Assembly: GCA_000381565.1 (NCBI GenBank)
Contig: KB906725.1
Span: 1,753,731 to 1,817,730 of the forward strand
DNA length: 64,000 nucleotides
Reading direction: 5' to 3'
Origin: Oxalobacteraceae bacterium AB_14
GTDB taxonomy: Bacteria; Pseudomonadota; Gammaproteobacteria; Burkholderiales; Burkholderiaceae_D
The notes beneath the pieces were generated by a model, which was given only the letters and a program-made list of their open reading frames with translations, did no database searches and had not been told where the DNA came from. The position numbers were made by a program, and so were the translations under genes. Within the stretch, counting starts at the first letter, position 1. Every line of letters starts with the position of its first letter. Shown here in pieces: positions 51,611 to 61,124 of this stretch.

Positions 51611-53605
51611 ATGACTTCTATGCTTCCAACCACCCAAATGGCTAACGCGATCCGCGCGCTGGCAATGGACGCCGTCCAGAAGGCCAATTCCGGCCACCCA
51701 GGCATGCCGATGGGCATGGCCGAGATCGCCGTGGCGCTGTGGAGCGGCCATTACAGCCACAACCCGGCCAACCCGAAATGGGTGAACCGCGACCGCTTCC
51801 TGCTGTCGAACGGCCACGGTTCGATGCTGCACTACGCGCTGCTGCACCTGTCCGGCTACGCGCTGAGCATGGACGACATCAAGTCCTTCCGCCAGATGCA
51901 TTCGAAAACCCCGGGCCACCCGGAAGTGGACGTCACCCCGGGCGTGGAAACGACCACCGGCCCGCTGGGCCAGGGCATCGCCAACGCGGTCGGCATGGCG
52001 CTGTCCGAGTACCTGCTGGGCGCCGAGTTCAACAAGCCCGGCTTTGACATCGTCAACCACTACACCTACGCCTTCGTCGGCGACGGCTGCCTGATGGAAG
52101 GCATCTCGCACGAAGTGTGCGCGCTGGCCGGCACCCTGGGCCTGAACAAGCTGATCGCCCTGTACGACGACAACGGCATCTCGATCGACGGTAAGGTCGA
52201 AGGCTGGTTCACCGATGACACCCCGGCCCGCTTCGAAGCCTATGGCTGGAACGTGATCCGCGCCGTCGACGGCCACGATGTCGCCGCCGTCTCGGCCGCC
52301 ATCGCCGCCGCCAAGACCTCCAGCAAGCCGACCCTGATCTGCTGCAAGACTATCATCGGCAAGGGTTCGCCCAACCTGCAGGGCGGCGACAAGGTGCACG
52401 GCGCCGCGCTGGGCGACAAGGAAATCGCCGCCGTGCGCGAATACATCGGCTGGAGCGCCGCGCCGTTCGAGATCCCGGCCGACATCTACGCCGCCTGGGA
52501 CGCCAAGGCCGCCGGCGCCAAGCGGGAAGCCGAGTGGGCCGAGACCTTCGCCGCCTATGGCAAGCAATTCCCGGCCGAAGCCGCCGAGCTGAGCCGCCGC
52601 ATGGCCGGCGAGCTGCCAGCCGGGTTCGACGCCACCCTGGCGGCCGGCATCGCCGCCTGCGTCGACAAGAAAGAAAACATCGCCACCCGCAAGGCCAGCC
52701 AGAACGCCATCCAGGCGCTGGCGCCGGTGCTGCCGGAATTCCTGGGCGGCTCGGCCGACCTGACCGGCTCCAACCTGACCAACTGGAAAGAGTGCGTCGC
52801 ACTGCGTTCCGGCCAGCCGGGCAACCACGTCAACTACGGCGTGCGCGAGTTCGGCATGTCGGCGATCATGAACGGCGTCACGCTGCACGGCGGCTACATC
52901 CCGTTCGGCGCCACCTTCCTGACCTTCTCCGACTACAGCCGCAACGCGCTGCGCATGGCCGCGCTGATGAAGCTGCGTTCGATCTTCGTGTTCACCCACG
53001 ATTCGATCGGCCTGGGCGAAGACGGCCCGACCCACCAGTCGGTCGAGCACGTCTCGTCGATGCGTTTGATCCCCAACCTGGACAACTGGCGTCCTTGCGA
53101 CACCGTCGAAGCTATGGTCGCATGGGGCGAGGCGGTCAAACGCAAGAACGGTCCGTCGACCCTGATTTTCTCGCGCCAGAACCTGCCGTACCAGGAACGC
53201 GGCGCCCAGCAGATCGCCGACGTCGCCCGCGGCGGCTACGTGCTGAGCGAAGTGGCGGACGCCAAGGTCACGCTGATCGCCACCGGTTCGGAAGTCGAGC
53301 TGGCCGTCGCCGCCGCTGCCGCGCTGGCCGGCGAAGGCATCGCGGCGCGCGTGGTGTCGATGCCGTCGACCGATGTATTTGACCGTCAGGACGCCGCTTA
53401 CAAGGCCAGCGTGTTGACCAAAGGCTTGCCACGTGTGGCAATCGAAGCCGGCGTAACCGATTTCTGGTACAAATACGTCGGCCTGGAAGGCGCTGTGGTC
53501 GGCATCGATACCTTCGGTGAATCGGCCCCGGCAGGCGTGCTGTTCAAGCACTTCGGCTTCACGGTGGAAAACGTCGTGGCGAAAGCCAAACTGGTCATTG
53601 CTTAA
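51611..53605 (+). CDS. tkt: Transketolase
   Basis: 664 aa from the ATG at 51611. N-terminal TPP domain: KANSGHPGMPMGMAEIA, GPLGQGIANAVGMAL, GDGCLMEGISHE. The pyrimidine domain has MSAIMNGVTLHGGYIPFGATFLTFSDY and THDSIGLGEDGPTHQ. A C-terminal domain follows (VLSEVADAKVTLIATGSEVELAV). It exchanges two-carbon units in the pentose phosphate pathway and Calvin-type interconversions. gap follows 48 bp later on the same strand and is probably co-transcribed. Confidence 0.97.
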   Translation: MTSMLPTTQMANAIRALAMDAVQKANSGHPGMPMGMAEIAVALWSGHYSHNPANPKWVNRDRFLLSNGHGSMLHYALLHLSGYALSMDDIKSFRQMHSKTPGHPEVDVTPGVETTTGPLGQGIANAVGMALSEYLLGAEFNKPGFDIVNHYTYAFVGDGCLMEGISHEVCALAGTLGLNKLIALYDDNGISIDGKVEGWFTDDTPARFEAYGWNVIRAVDGHDVAAVSAAIAAAKTSSKPTLICCKTIIGKGSPNLQGGDKVHGAALGDKEIAAVREYIGWSAAPFEIPADIYAAWDAKAAGAKREAEWAETFAAYGKQFPAEAAELSRRMAGELPAGFDATLAAGIAACVDKKENIATRKASQNAIQALAPVLPEFLGGSADLTGSNLTNWKECVALRSGQPGNHVNYGVREFGMSAIMNGVTLHGGYIPFGATFLTFSDYSRNALRMAALMKLRSIFVFTHDSIGLGEDGPTHQSVEHVSSMRLIPNLDNWRPCDTVEAMVAWGEAVKRKNGPSTLIFSRQNLPYQERGAQQIADVARGGYVLSEVADAKVTLIATGSEVELAVAAAAALAGEGIAARVVSMPSTDVFDRQDAAYKASVLTKGLPRVAIEAGVTDFWYKYVGLEGAVVGIDTFGESAPAGVLFKHFGFTVENVVAKAKLVIA

Positions 53606-53653
53606 ACTATAATTGCTTGTTGCATCACCTATTTTTCTAATCAGGAGCATAGT

Positions 53654-54664
53654 ATGACGATCAAAGTTGCAATCAATGGCTACGGCCGCATCGGCCGCAA
53701 TGTGCTGCGCGCTTTCTACGAAGGCGGCAAGAAACAAGACATCCAGATCGTTGCGATCAACGACCTGGGCGACGCCAAATCGAACGCCCACCTGACCCGC
53801 TATGACACCGCCCACGGCAAGTTCCCCGGCACCGTGACGGTGGACGGCGACAACATGATCGTGAACGGCGACGTGATCCGCGTGTTCGCGCAGCGCAACC
53901 CGGCGGAAATTCCATGGGGCGATCTGGGCGTGGACGTGGTGCTCGAGTGCACCGGCTTCTTCACCACCAAAGAGAAGGCTTCGGCTCACCTGAAGGGCGG
54001 CGCCAAGAAAGTCATCATCTCGGCGCCAGGCGGCAAGGACGTCGACGCCACCATCGTGTACGGCGTCAACCAGCACGTGCTGAAAGCGACCGACACCGTG
54101 ATCTCGAACGCTTCGTGCACCACCAATTGCCTGGCGCCGCTGGTCAAGCCGCTGAACGACGCCATCGGCGTGGAAACCGGCCTGATGACGACGATCCACG
54201 CCTACACCAACGACCAGGTACTGTCGGACGTGATGCACGAAGACCTGCGCCGCGCCCGTTCGGCCACCATGAGCATGATCCCGACCAAGACCGGCGCCGC
54301 CGCCGCGGTCGGCCTGGTGCTGCCCGAGCTGAACGGCAAGCTGGACGGTTTCGCGATCCGCGTACCGACCATCAACGTGTCGCTGGTCGACCTGTCGTTC
54401 ATCGCCAAGCGCGACACGACGGTGGACGAAGTCAACGCATTGATGAAGGCCGCCGCCGAAGGCGCGCTGAAGGAAGTGCTGACCTACCAGACCGAACCGC
54501 TGGTATCGATCGACTTCAACCACAATCCTGCCTCGTCGAACTTCGACTCGACCCTGACCAAAGTGTCCGGCCGCCTGGTCAAGGTATCGTCGTGGTACGA
54601 CAATGAGTGGGGCTTCTCGAACCGCATGCTCGACACCACCGTTGCACTGATGACCGCGAAGTAA
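53654..54664 (+). CDS. gap: Glyceraldehyde-3-phosphate dehydrogenase, type I
   Basis: 336 aa. The NAD-binding start is VAINGYGRIGRNVLRA. The active site is SNASCTTNCLAP with Cys155, and TTIHAYTNDQ carries the paired His. WYDNEWGFSNRMLDT marks the C-terminus. It performs the oxidative phosphorylation step of glycolysis. AGGAGC precedes the ATG. The tkt-gap order is common in betaproteobacteria. Confidence 0.98.
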   Translation: MTIKVAINGYGRIGRNVLRAFYEGGKKQDIQIVAINDLGDAKSNAHLTRYDTAHGKFPGTVTVDGDNMIVNGDVIRVFAQRNPAEIPWGDLGVDVVLECTGFFTTKEKASAHLKGGAKKVIISAPGGKDVDATIVYGVNQHVLKATDTVISNASCTTNCLAPLVKPLNDAIGVETGLMTTIHAYTNDQVLSDVMHEDLRRARSATMSMIPTKTGAAAAVGLVLPELNGKLDGFAIRVPTINVSLVDLSFIAKRDTTVDEVNALMKAAAEGALKEVLTYQTEPLVSIDFNHNPASSNFDSTLTKVSGRLVKVSSWYDNEWGFSNRMLDTTVALMTAK

Positions 54665-54678
54665 ACCGGTCCGCCAAT

Positions 54679-54712
54679 AAAAAAGCCTCCCATGTACCGG
54701 GAGGCTTTTTTT
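54679..54712. terminator. Terminator between gap and a receptor
   Basis: AAGCCTCCC and GGGAGGCTT form the stem with flanking A and T runs, just after gap. It works for gap and possibly also for the convergent receptor. Confidence 0.9.
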
Positions 54713-54774
54713 ACTTTAGAACCCATCGGCGCCGAGCAAGCTCGGGCCGATGGGTTTTTATTTGGCGACGGCGA

Positions 54775-57714
54775 TTACAGCGAGACGCGCAGGCCCAGAT
54801 AGTAGCGGCGGCCGATGGCGTCGTAGGTCGACGCATCGGTCTCGGTACCGACGGTGTTGCCTGGCAGGCCGCTGATGATCGGCGCCGGCTTGGCGTCAAA
54901 CGCATTGTTGATACCGAAGTAAACCTGCATCGACTTCTTGGCTTGCTTCGTGATGTCGTAGGTGAACTGGAAGTCGTTGTAGGTCTTCGAACCAACACCC
55001 ACCGTGCCCGGTGCGATGCTCAGGCTCTTCAGGAATTGGTCGTCCAGCGCCACCGGACCGGTATAGGTTGCGGTCCAGGTCGCGCCGAAGCTGCCCCATT
55101 TGTACGCCGTGTTCAGCACCGCCTTGTTGCGCGGAGCGTTGATGTTGTTGGCCGTGACTTCGCCGACATCGTCGTTGCGCGGGGTCAAGGAAGGATTGGC
55201 CTTGTCTTCCGGTATGTCCCGGCGCCAGAATTGACGCAGATAGGTGTAAGCCAGTTGCGCACTCAGGCGGCCAGGACCGACCTTGTCCGCCCACGACACG
55301 GTCAGGTCGATGCCCTCGGTACCCATGCCGCCGCTGTTGGTGACGGCGGTGTCGCTGTACCGGATGGAGCCGGAGCTCAGGTTGCCCGTTTGTGCGGGGC
55401 GGCGGGTCATGAATTTGCAGAACACTGGATTGTTGTAGTTGTAGCACTGGTCCAGCGAATACTGGCGGTCGGTGCCGACGATGGCATCCGCGATATCGAT
55501 CTTGAAGTAGTCCGCCGTGAAGGTGACCTTGTTCAGCATCGGAATCGAACGCGGCGTGACGACGATGCCGATCGTGGTCGAGCGGCCTTTTTCCGCTTTC
55601 AAGTCGGGGTTGCCGGTATTGTAACCGCTGATGCCCTGCTGGTCGGCCTGGTTCAGCGTGAAGACGCCGCCGTTTGCCGCCATATTGGCCGCCACGCCAG
55701 GCGCGTTCTTGCAGTTGGTTGCCAGCGCAGAGCTCGACGACGACGACACGCCTTCGCATGGATCGACCAGGCCATTAGGGTAGTCCTGGCTAGGCGCCTG
55801 GTACAGCTCGTTGATGTTTGGCGCCCGGGTCGATTGCGCGCGGGTCCCGCGGATCTTGAAGTCCGAGGTCACGGCCCATTCGCCGCCGGCGTTCCAGCTG
55901 TTGGTGCTGCCCACGGTCGAGTAGTCGCCGTGGCGGAAGGTGCCCAGGAAACTCAGTTCCTTGGCGAACGGCTTGTCTTTCAGCAGCGGCACGCGGGTTT
56001 CCACGAACGCTTCACGCACCTGGAACTTGCCATAGGTCGGTGGCGTTGCGTTGCCGGCGTTCAGGCCGGCCTGGGTCAGCGGATCGGGAACTGAGCTCGA
56101 CTCTTCGCTGCGCCATTCGAAACCGGCCGCCAGGCCGACTTTACCGGCCGGCAGTTCGAACAGGTCGCCGCTGACGGTTGCGCCGGCCAGCTTCTGGGTC
56201 ACGGCGGTCAGCAGCGAGCCAGGCGCGGTCACGTATTTCAGCGCTTCCGGCGACACGGTGTTGTAGCCGAAGATGTTGATCGGCACGCAGCCCTCGGCCA
56301 CCGCGTTGGCGTCGCTGCAGACCGGGGCGCCGCCGGCCGCGCCGGGGATTGCGCTCAGTGCGTTGCGCAGGTTGGGGACGTTGACCTGGCCTGTGGAGCT
56401 CTGCGCTTCCTTGGTCTTGCCGTAAGTGACGTAGGTATCGTAGTTCCAATCCCTGACCGTGCCTTTCAGACCGGTGGAAATGCGGAAAGTGTCGCGGTCG
56501 ACGTCGGAATGACGTGCGCCGAACTCGGACAGGCGGCGGGTGAAGAAGTAGTCGGGGATGCCGTCGCCGTCGTTGTCGCTGATGCGGTCGTACAGGTATT
56601 GCGGCACCAGCGGATTCTTGACCAGCTTGCCGTTGACCATGGCGCCGGCCGGTACCAGGCCGCCGCTGCCTTTGAAGACCTGGTCCGAACCGAGAGGGAA
56701 GGCTTCGATATTGCTGGAGGCCTTGGTCGACGCATACGTGCCCTCGAAGAAGGCGCTGTGATTGTCATTGAAGGCGTGGGTGCCGTTCAGCGCAAACAGG
56801 TAGCGTTCGGTCGGCACGGCAATGGTGCGCAGCACCGAACGGTTGTAGCCGGTCGCGCCGACGCCGTTGACGCCGTTGGTACTCCACGGGATGACGTTGC
56901 CGTTCTTATCGTAGGTGAAGTCTTCGGCGTCGCCGTAGAAGTGGCCCTGCGGCGCGTAGCCCGAAAAGTTCGGGATCTTCGGGATGAAGGCCAGTTCAGG
57001 GTGGCCTTTGGTGATGGACGAGGTCTGGTCCTGCGACGAGCGATCCCGGTCTTTGGAGTACACCGCGCCTTGTTTCGAGTAGCCGAAGTGGCCCATGATG
57101 TTGCTGGCGCCGTCGGCGCTGGTGGTGCCGAAGGTCAGCGCGAATTTCTTCTTGAGGTCGTCGCCTTTGCTGCTGCGGCCGGATTGGGCATCGACCAGCA
57201 CGCCGTCAAAGTTTTTCTTCAGAATAATGTTGACCACGCCAGCCACCGCGTCCGAGCCGTAGGTCGCCGAAGCGCCGCCGGTCAGCATCTCAACGCGTTC
57301 GATGAAGTCGGTTGGGATGGTATTCAAGTCGACCGAGGTGTTGCCGGGCACGCCGGAAACGAAGCGGCGGCCATTGACCAGCACCAGGGTGCGCGAATCG
57401 CCCAGGGCGCGCAAATTGACGGTCGAAACGCCGGCGCCCGAGGTCAGGAAGTTCGAGTTGGTGCGGCTCAGCGTCGGCGTGCCCAGCGTCGGGTTCTTTT
57501 GTAGCAACTCCTGCAGGTTGACCGCGCCGGAAGCCGCGATATCGGCCGAGGTCAGGATTTGCAGCGGCGACGGGGATTCGGCGCCGGGCGCCGAAATACG
57601 CGAACCGGTAATTTGCACCTTCTGCATCGGCGCTGTAGCGGCGTCCTGGGCGTGAGCGGCTTGTAAGCCGAGCGCGAGTCCGCCCACGCAGATCATGCGT
57701 ACTGAACGGGACAA
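54775..57714 (-). CDS. TonB-dependent receptor separated from its start by an IS66-type insertion
   Basis: 979 residues remain. The plug is VQITGSRISAPGAE, LQILTSADIAASGAV, VNLRALGDSRTLVLVNGRRF and ASATYGSDAVAGVVNIILKK; the barrel ends GRRYYLGLRVSL. The apparent start at 57714 is a TTG with no ribosome-binding site, and an in-frame stop lies at 57744 inside the insertion. Removing the IS and one target duplication restores ATG (59232) with leader MIKETTLSRSVRMICVGGLA, matching the 47671 receptor. The first in-frame internal ATG (57696) lies in the signal peptide and would cost its basic residues. Expression is probably abolished or strongly reduced. Confidence 0.88.
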   Translation of the reverse strand: MSRSVRMICVGGLALGLQAAHAQDAATAPMQKVQITGSRISAPGAESPSPLQILTSADIAASGAVNLQELLQKNPTLGTPTLSRTNSNFLTSGAGVSTVNLRALGDSRTLVLVNGRRFVSGVPGNTSVDLNTIPTDFIERVEMLTGGASATYGSDAVAGVVNIILKKNFDGVLVDAQSGRSSKGDDLKKKFALTFGTTSADGASNIMGHFGYSKQGAVYSKDRDRSSQDQTSSITKGHPELAFIPKIPNFSGYAPQGHFYGDAEDFTYDKNGNVIPWSTNGVNGVGATGYNRSVLRTIAVPTERYLFALNGTHAFNDNHSAFFEGTYASTKASSNIEAFPLGSDQVFKGSGGLVPAGAMVNGKLVKNPLVPQYLYDRISDNDGDGIPDYFFTRRLSEFGARHSDVDRDTFRISTGLKGTVRDWNYDTYVTYGKTKEAQSSTGQVNVPNLRNALSAIPGAAGGAPVCSDANAVAEGCVPINIFGYNTVSPEALKYVTAPGSLLTAVTQKLAGATVSGDLFELPAGKVGLAAGFEWRSEESSSVPDPLTQAGLNAGNATPPTYGKFQVREAFVETRVPLLKDKPFAKELSFLGTFRHGDYSTVGSTNSWNAGGEWAVTSDFKIRGTRAQSTRAPNINELYQAPSQDYPNGLVDPCEGVSSSSSSALATNCKNAPGVAANMAANGGVFTLNQADQQGISGYNTGNPDLKAEKGRSTTIGIVVTPRSIPMLNKVTFTADYFKIDIADAIVGTDRQYSLDQCYNYNNPVFCKFMTRRPAQTGNLSSGSIRYSDTAVTNSGGMGTEGIDLTVSWADKVGPGRLSAQLAYTYLRQFWRRDIPEDKANPSLTPRNDDVGEVTANNINAPRNKAVLNTAYKWGSFGATWTATYTGPVALDDQFLKSLSIAPGTVGVGSKTYNDFQFTYDITKQAKKSMQVYFGINNAFDAKPAPIISGLPGNTVGTETDASTYDAIGRRYYLGLRVSL

Positions 57715-57726
57715 CGTTGTTTCCTT

Positions 57727-59218
57727 GTGACTGTTCAGCCGCTATGGCAGCAATAAAAAGGTTGTAAACAGTTCTGGATACGTTCATCATGCTGGCATGG
57801 CAAAGAAACCAACGGCTCCCGACCTTTCCGTCCTCTCGCACGAGGAGAAGGACACGCTCATTTTGAGTTTGTTTGCGCGCCTGGAAGCGCTGGAGTCAAA
57901 GGTGAACAAGACTAGCCAGAATTCGAGCAAGCCGCCGTCGTCCGATGGGCTGGCCAAGAAGACGAGTTCGTTGCGCGAGCCATCGGGTAAGCCACCGGGC
58001 GGGCAAGCTGGCCACAAGGGCACGACGCTCAAACGCGTTGCCGAACCGACCAATACGGTCCATCATCCGTTGCCGCAGCAGTGCATGCGTTGCCACAGCG
58101 CGCTGCTACTGGAGCAGGCTGAGATTGCCGAACGGCGCCAGATCATCGATGTGCCCAGCACGGTGTTCGACGTCATCGAACACCGTACGCTGGCGGTGAC
58201 TTGCCGCTGCGGCCAAACCCACGTGAGCAGCTTCCCCTCCGACGTGACCGAGCTGGTGCAGTACGGCCCTAATGTGCGCGCGCTGGGCGTACATCTGACC
58301 CAGGGCCAAATGCTGCCATACGCACGCGCCGCCGAATTAATCCACGATGTCTATGGTCTCTCGATCTCGCCGGCCACGCTGCTGGCGTGGGTGGCCGAAG
58401 CGCGCGCGGCCCTGCAAACGACGGCGGACCGCATTGCCGACCAGTTGCATGCCGCGCCGGTCCTGAACGCCGACGAATCGGGCCTGCGCGTGGCCGGCAA
58501 ACTGCACTGGTTGCACATCGCCGCCAGCGACACGCTGACATGGTACGGCGTGCACGCCAAGCGGGGCATGGCGGCCATCGAGGCACATGGCATCCTGCCC
58601 AACCGCCTTGGCGTGTTGGTACATGATTGCTGGGCACCGTACTGGCGGCTTGACGATGCGGTCCATGCCTTATGTAATGCCCACTTGTTGCGCGAACTGG
58701 CTTACGTGAAGGAGGTCACAGGCGAGCAATGGCCCGAGTCGATGATGCAATTGCTGCTCAGCGCCAACCGGGTCTGCACGGCGGCGCGGCGCCAACAGCG
58801 TACGCTCGATGCAAGCGATGTTGCTGCCTTCCGCACTGTCTACGATGCCCTGGTGCGGGAAGGTGAGGCGATCCATCCTGAAACCAAACAACAACCGGGG
58901 CAGCGCGGCCGTGGTAAGCAAAGCGTCGCGGCCAATTTGCTACGCCGCTTCCGCCTACACGCCGACGCCGTCCTGCGCTTCATCAGCAACCCGGCTGTGC
59001 CGTTCACCAACAACGTTGGCGAGCGCGCCGTGCGCATGCCCAAGGTCAAACAGAAAATCTCCGGCTGCTTCCGCACGCTCGCCGGGGCGGAGCATTTCTG
59101 CGTCATCCGTTCGTGCCTCGACACACTGCGCAAGCAAGGGCACGGCATGCTCACCGTCCTGCAACGCGCCTTCGTCGGCAATCCTATCCAGCTAACTGCT
59201 TAGCTGCTGAACAGTCAC
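57727..59218 (+). mobile_element. Complete IS66-type insertion sequence with 8-bp target duplication
   Basis: 1492 bp bounded by perfect 13-bp inverted ends, GTGACTGTTCAGC (57727-57739) and GCTGAACAGTCAC (59206-59218). Both sides are flanked by GTTTCCTT (57719-57726 and 59219-59226), an 8-bp target duplication as usual for IS66. It carries one gene, the transposase; the accessory tnpA/tnpB of larger IS66 elements are absent. The exact ends and duplication indicate a recent insertion. Confidence 0.95.
57797..59203 (+). CDS. IS66-family transposase
   Basis: 468 aa. An N-terminal coiled coil (SLFARLEALESKVNKTSQNSSKPPSSDG) is followed by a zinc-binding segment (CMRCHSALLL, CRCGQTHVSSFP). The DDE core includes VLNADESGLRV (Asp226), VLVHDCWAPYW (Asp277) and TNNVGERAVRMPKVKQKISG, which carries the Glu. 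Full length, no frameshift, so likely active. This TnpC-type protein can move single-gene IS66 relatives without the accessory ORFs. Confidence 0.95.
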   Translation: MAKKPTAPDLSVLSHEEKDTLILSLFARLEALESKVNKTSQNSSKPPSSDGLAKKTSSLREPSGKPPGGQAGHKGTTLKRVAEPTNTVHHPLPQQCMRCHSALLLEQAEIAERRQIIDVPSTVFDVIEHRTLAVTCRCGQTHVSSFPSDVTELVQYGPNVRALGVHLTQGQMLPYARAAELIHDVYGLSISPATLLAWVAEARAALQTTADRIADQLHAAPVLNADESGLRVAGKLHWLHIAASDTLTWYGVHAKRGMAAIEAHGILPNRLGVLVHDCWAPYWRLDDAVHALCNAHLLRELAYVKEVTGEQWPESMMQLLLSANRVCTAARRQQRTLDASDVAAFRTVYDALVREGEAIHPETKQQPGQRGRGKQSVAANLLRRFRLHADAVLRFISNPAVPFTNNVGERAVRMPKVKQKISGCFRTLAGAEHFCVIRSCLDTLRKQGHGMLTVLQRAFVGNPIQLTA

Positions 59219-59250
59219 GTTTCCTTAATCATTACAACTCCTCCAATTTT
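59219..59250 (-). other. Detached start region of the interrupted receptor
   Basis: On the reverse strand GGAGGAG, five bases, then ATGATTAAGGAAAC: the ribosome-binding site, start codon (59232-59230) and the first four to five codons (M I K E T) of the receptor now beginning at 57714. The upstream AT-rich stretch to about 59340 should hold its promoter. Confidence 0.85.
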
Positions 59251-59380
59251 TTATAGGCACTGCAAATTGTCGGAAAATCATTTTTTCCGATCTAATAATG
59301 TATTTGTTTTATGATCTATTTGTAAACATAAAATGACAAAATAACTAAAAATATAACGTTGCTGTTTCTTTTGCGCGACA

Positions 59381-60098
59381 AGGTGATGCGCAAGCCCAGA
59401 AAGTAGCGGCATCCGATCGCGTCGTAGATCGGGGTATCGGTCTCGGCGCCTGTCTGGTTGCCTGGCAGGCCAGCTTTTGGCAAATCGAAGATGTTAATTG
59501 GCAGCCAATCCTCCGCCGCCGCGCGTCGCGACACACCGGCGTGCCGTCCGGACCGGGCAGCGCTTCCAGCGCCTTGCGCAAGCTCATCACATTGACCCGG
59601 CCGCTGGCGTTTTGCGCCCAGATGGTCTTGCTGTAGGGCAGGTCGAAAAGACCGTCGTACCGCGAAAGCGGTGGTCCGCCGATGCGGTGCCCGGAGTTTT
59701 AGCATGGAGGAAATTCAGGCAATCCCAGATTTCCCGCTTGCGCTGGAATGGCAAGATAATGGTTATTCGAGGTCGTCATAAGCGGCCGAGGCGCCGCGGG
59801 TTAATCACTCCACCCGGTCGATAAAATCCGTGGGAATGGTGTCGAGGTCGACCGCGGTATCTCCGGGCACGCCGGAAACAAAAGGCCGGCCATTAATTAA
59901 TACCAGGGTACGCGAATCGCCGAGGTTTCTGAGGTTAACGGTGGAAACCCCAACGCTTGATGTCTGGAAATTGGAATTGGCGCGGCTGATGGTCGGCGTC
60001 CCCATCGTCGGATTCTTCTGCAATAAATCCTGAAGATTGGTGGCGCCGGACTCGGCGATATCCACCGAGTTTAATATTTGTAATGGTGATAACCGTTA
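59381..60098 (-). pseudogene. Degenerate TonB-dependent receptor fragment
   Basis: Pieces align in order with the 54775-57714 receptor. The N-terminal part reads SPLQILNSVDIAESGATNLQ to VDLDTIPTDFIDRVE (60098-59805), then GRVNVMSLRKALEALP and GTPVC, and finally GLPGNQTGAETDTPIYDAIG and CRYFLGLRITL near 59381-59460. About two thirds of the gene is lost in large deletions, with frame changes. No signal peptide or start remains; the 5' end stops 15 bp from palindromic repeat copy 4. It was probably a tandem copy of the neighbouring receptor. Confidence 0.85.
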
Positions 60099-60112
60099 CC
60101 TTGTCATTTCCG

Positions 60113-60202
60113 CGCAGGAGGGAATCCAGGCATTGCCTGAATTCCCTCCATGCTGAGCCTCTGAGTAAGCGGCGTATGGATTCCCACCTTCGCGGGAACG
60201 AC
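60113..60202. repeat. GTCATTCCCGCG-type palindromic repeat, copy 4
   Basis: 90 bp with arms GTCATTTCCGCG and CGCGGGAACGAC, an inner GGGAATCCAGGCA/TGCCTGAATTCCC pair and a CATGCTGAGCCTCTGAG segment. It lies at the broken 5' end of the receptor pseudogene. Nothing is recognised between 60203 and 60351. Confidence 0.8.
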
Positions 60203-60351
60203 AGGTTTTTCGAGGTGCCCTAGGGTGTGTCACGGTTATTTTGAAATGCCACCGTTGATAGCCTGACTAGGCTGCGGAAGAGCTCCCCCGACAGTAAGCT
60301 CGTTTCTGGCGTTTACGCGCCAATTTTTGGCACGATCACAGAATGAGGGCG

Positions 60352-60378
60352 AAAAAAAACCGGGACATGGTCCCGGTT
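60352..60378 (-). terminator. Terminator after the Cache-protein gene
   Basis: On the reverse strand ACCGGGAC/GTCCCGGT encloses CAT and is followed by eight T, about 20 bp past the 60399 stop. Confidence 0.9.
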
Positions 60379-60398
60379 GTTGCGTCGCGTTACTGCTT

Positions 60399-60860
60399 TT
60401 ATTTGTAGATGCCGGAGCCGACCAACATGTCGTCGACTTTTTCGATATAGCCGGACTTGGCTTCCACCGCCTTGGTCACCGGATTCGGCCATTTGAAATC
60501 AACCCAGCCCTTGCCCTTGGATTTGGCCAGCTCGACCATTTCTTTAATCATGGGTTTACCCTCATTATCCTTGAGGCCGATCAAAGGCTTGCCAACCATT
60601 TTAGGATTGTTACCATGCGCCAAAGCGACGCCATTTAAATCGTACACATAAATATACAAGTCGCGATCATGAAAATCGGTATTGGCCGGATCGGAAATCG
60701 CGGCGAACGCTTTTTCCTTGCCATCGGATTTAATCAGGGCGACCGCTTTCTTTACCATGGCGACCGCTTCGTCAGGCGTTCCCTTGTCGGCGGCCACAGC
60801 GGTCGATGACATTGCAAACATGCTTAAACTTAACGCCGCGGCGCCGAATAATGCTTTCAT
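60399..60860 (-). CDS. Exported Cache-domain (sensor-like) protein
   Basis: 153 aa from the ATG at 60860 behind GGAGAAAT. A signal peptide (MKALFGAAALSLSMFAMSSTAVAA) precedes a single-Cache-like fold: AVAMVKKAVALIKSDGKEKAFAAISDP, FHDRDLYIYVYDLNGVALAHG, VGKPLIGLKDNEGKPMIKEMVE and GWVDFKWPNPVTKAVEAKSGYIEKVDDMLVGSGIY. These are the Cache strands that bind small metabolites, but no membrane helix or signalling domain follows. It is a free periplasmic ligand-binding protein; the partner is unknown. Confidence 0.85.
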   Translation of the reverse strand: MKALFGAAALSLSMFAMSSTAVAADKGTPDEAVAMVKKAVALIKSDGKEKAFAAISDPANTDFHDRDLYIYVYDLNGVALAHGNNPKMVGKPLIGLKDNEGKPMIKEMVELAKSKGKGWVDFKWPNPVTKAVEAKSGYIEKVDDMLVGSGIYK

Positions 60861-60924
60861 ATCATTTCTCCTTTGAATAAAACTGCGATGGCGCTGGACG
60901 CTCTTTTTGGGGACATCGAATATC

Positions 60925-61025
60925 GTCGTTCCCGCACAGGCGGGAGCCCATGCATTGCATGAGTTCCCCCCCATAGGGCGCATATTCACAAGCGTTGTAT
61001 GGATTCCCGCCTGCGCGGGAATGAC
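60925..61025. repeat. GTCATTCCCGCG-type palindromic repeat, copy 5
   Basis: 101 bp with outer arms GTCGTTCCCGCACAGGCGGG and CCCGCCTGCGCGGGAATGAC. It sits between the Cache gene and glnE, with no gene in the 264-bp gap. Confidence 0.8.
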
Positions 61026-61124
61026 GCCGGCTTAATGCGAGCGGCCCAGATATCGTGGTTTTCAATATTACTGTAGTTGCCGGGTTCAAATCACAACAGC
61101 TGCAATTTAACAAAGGCTTCGTTG

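Noticed and set aside
51530..54523. A 997-residue reverse-strand reading frame spanning tkt and gap
   Set aside because: Antisense shadow of two housekeeping genes; no plausible translation start or domains.
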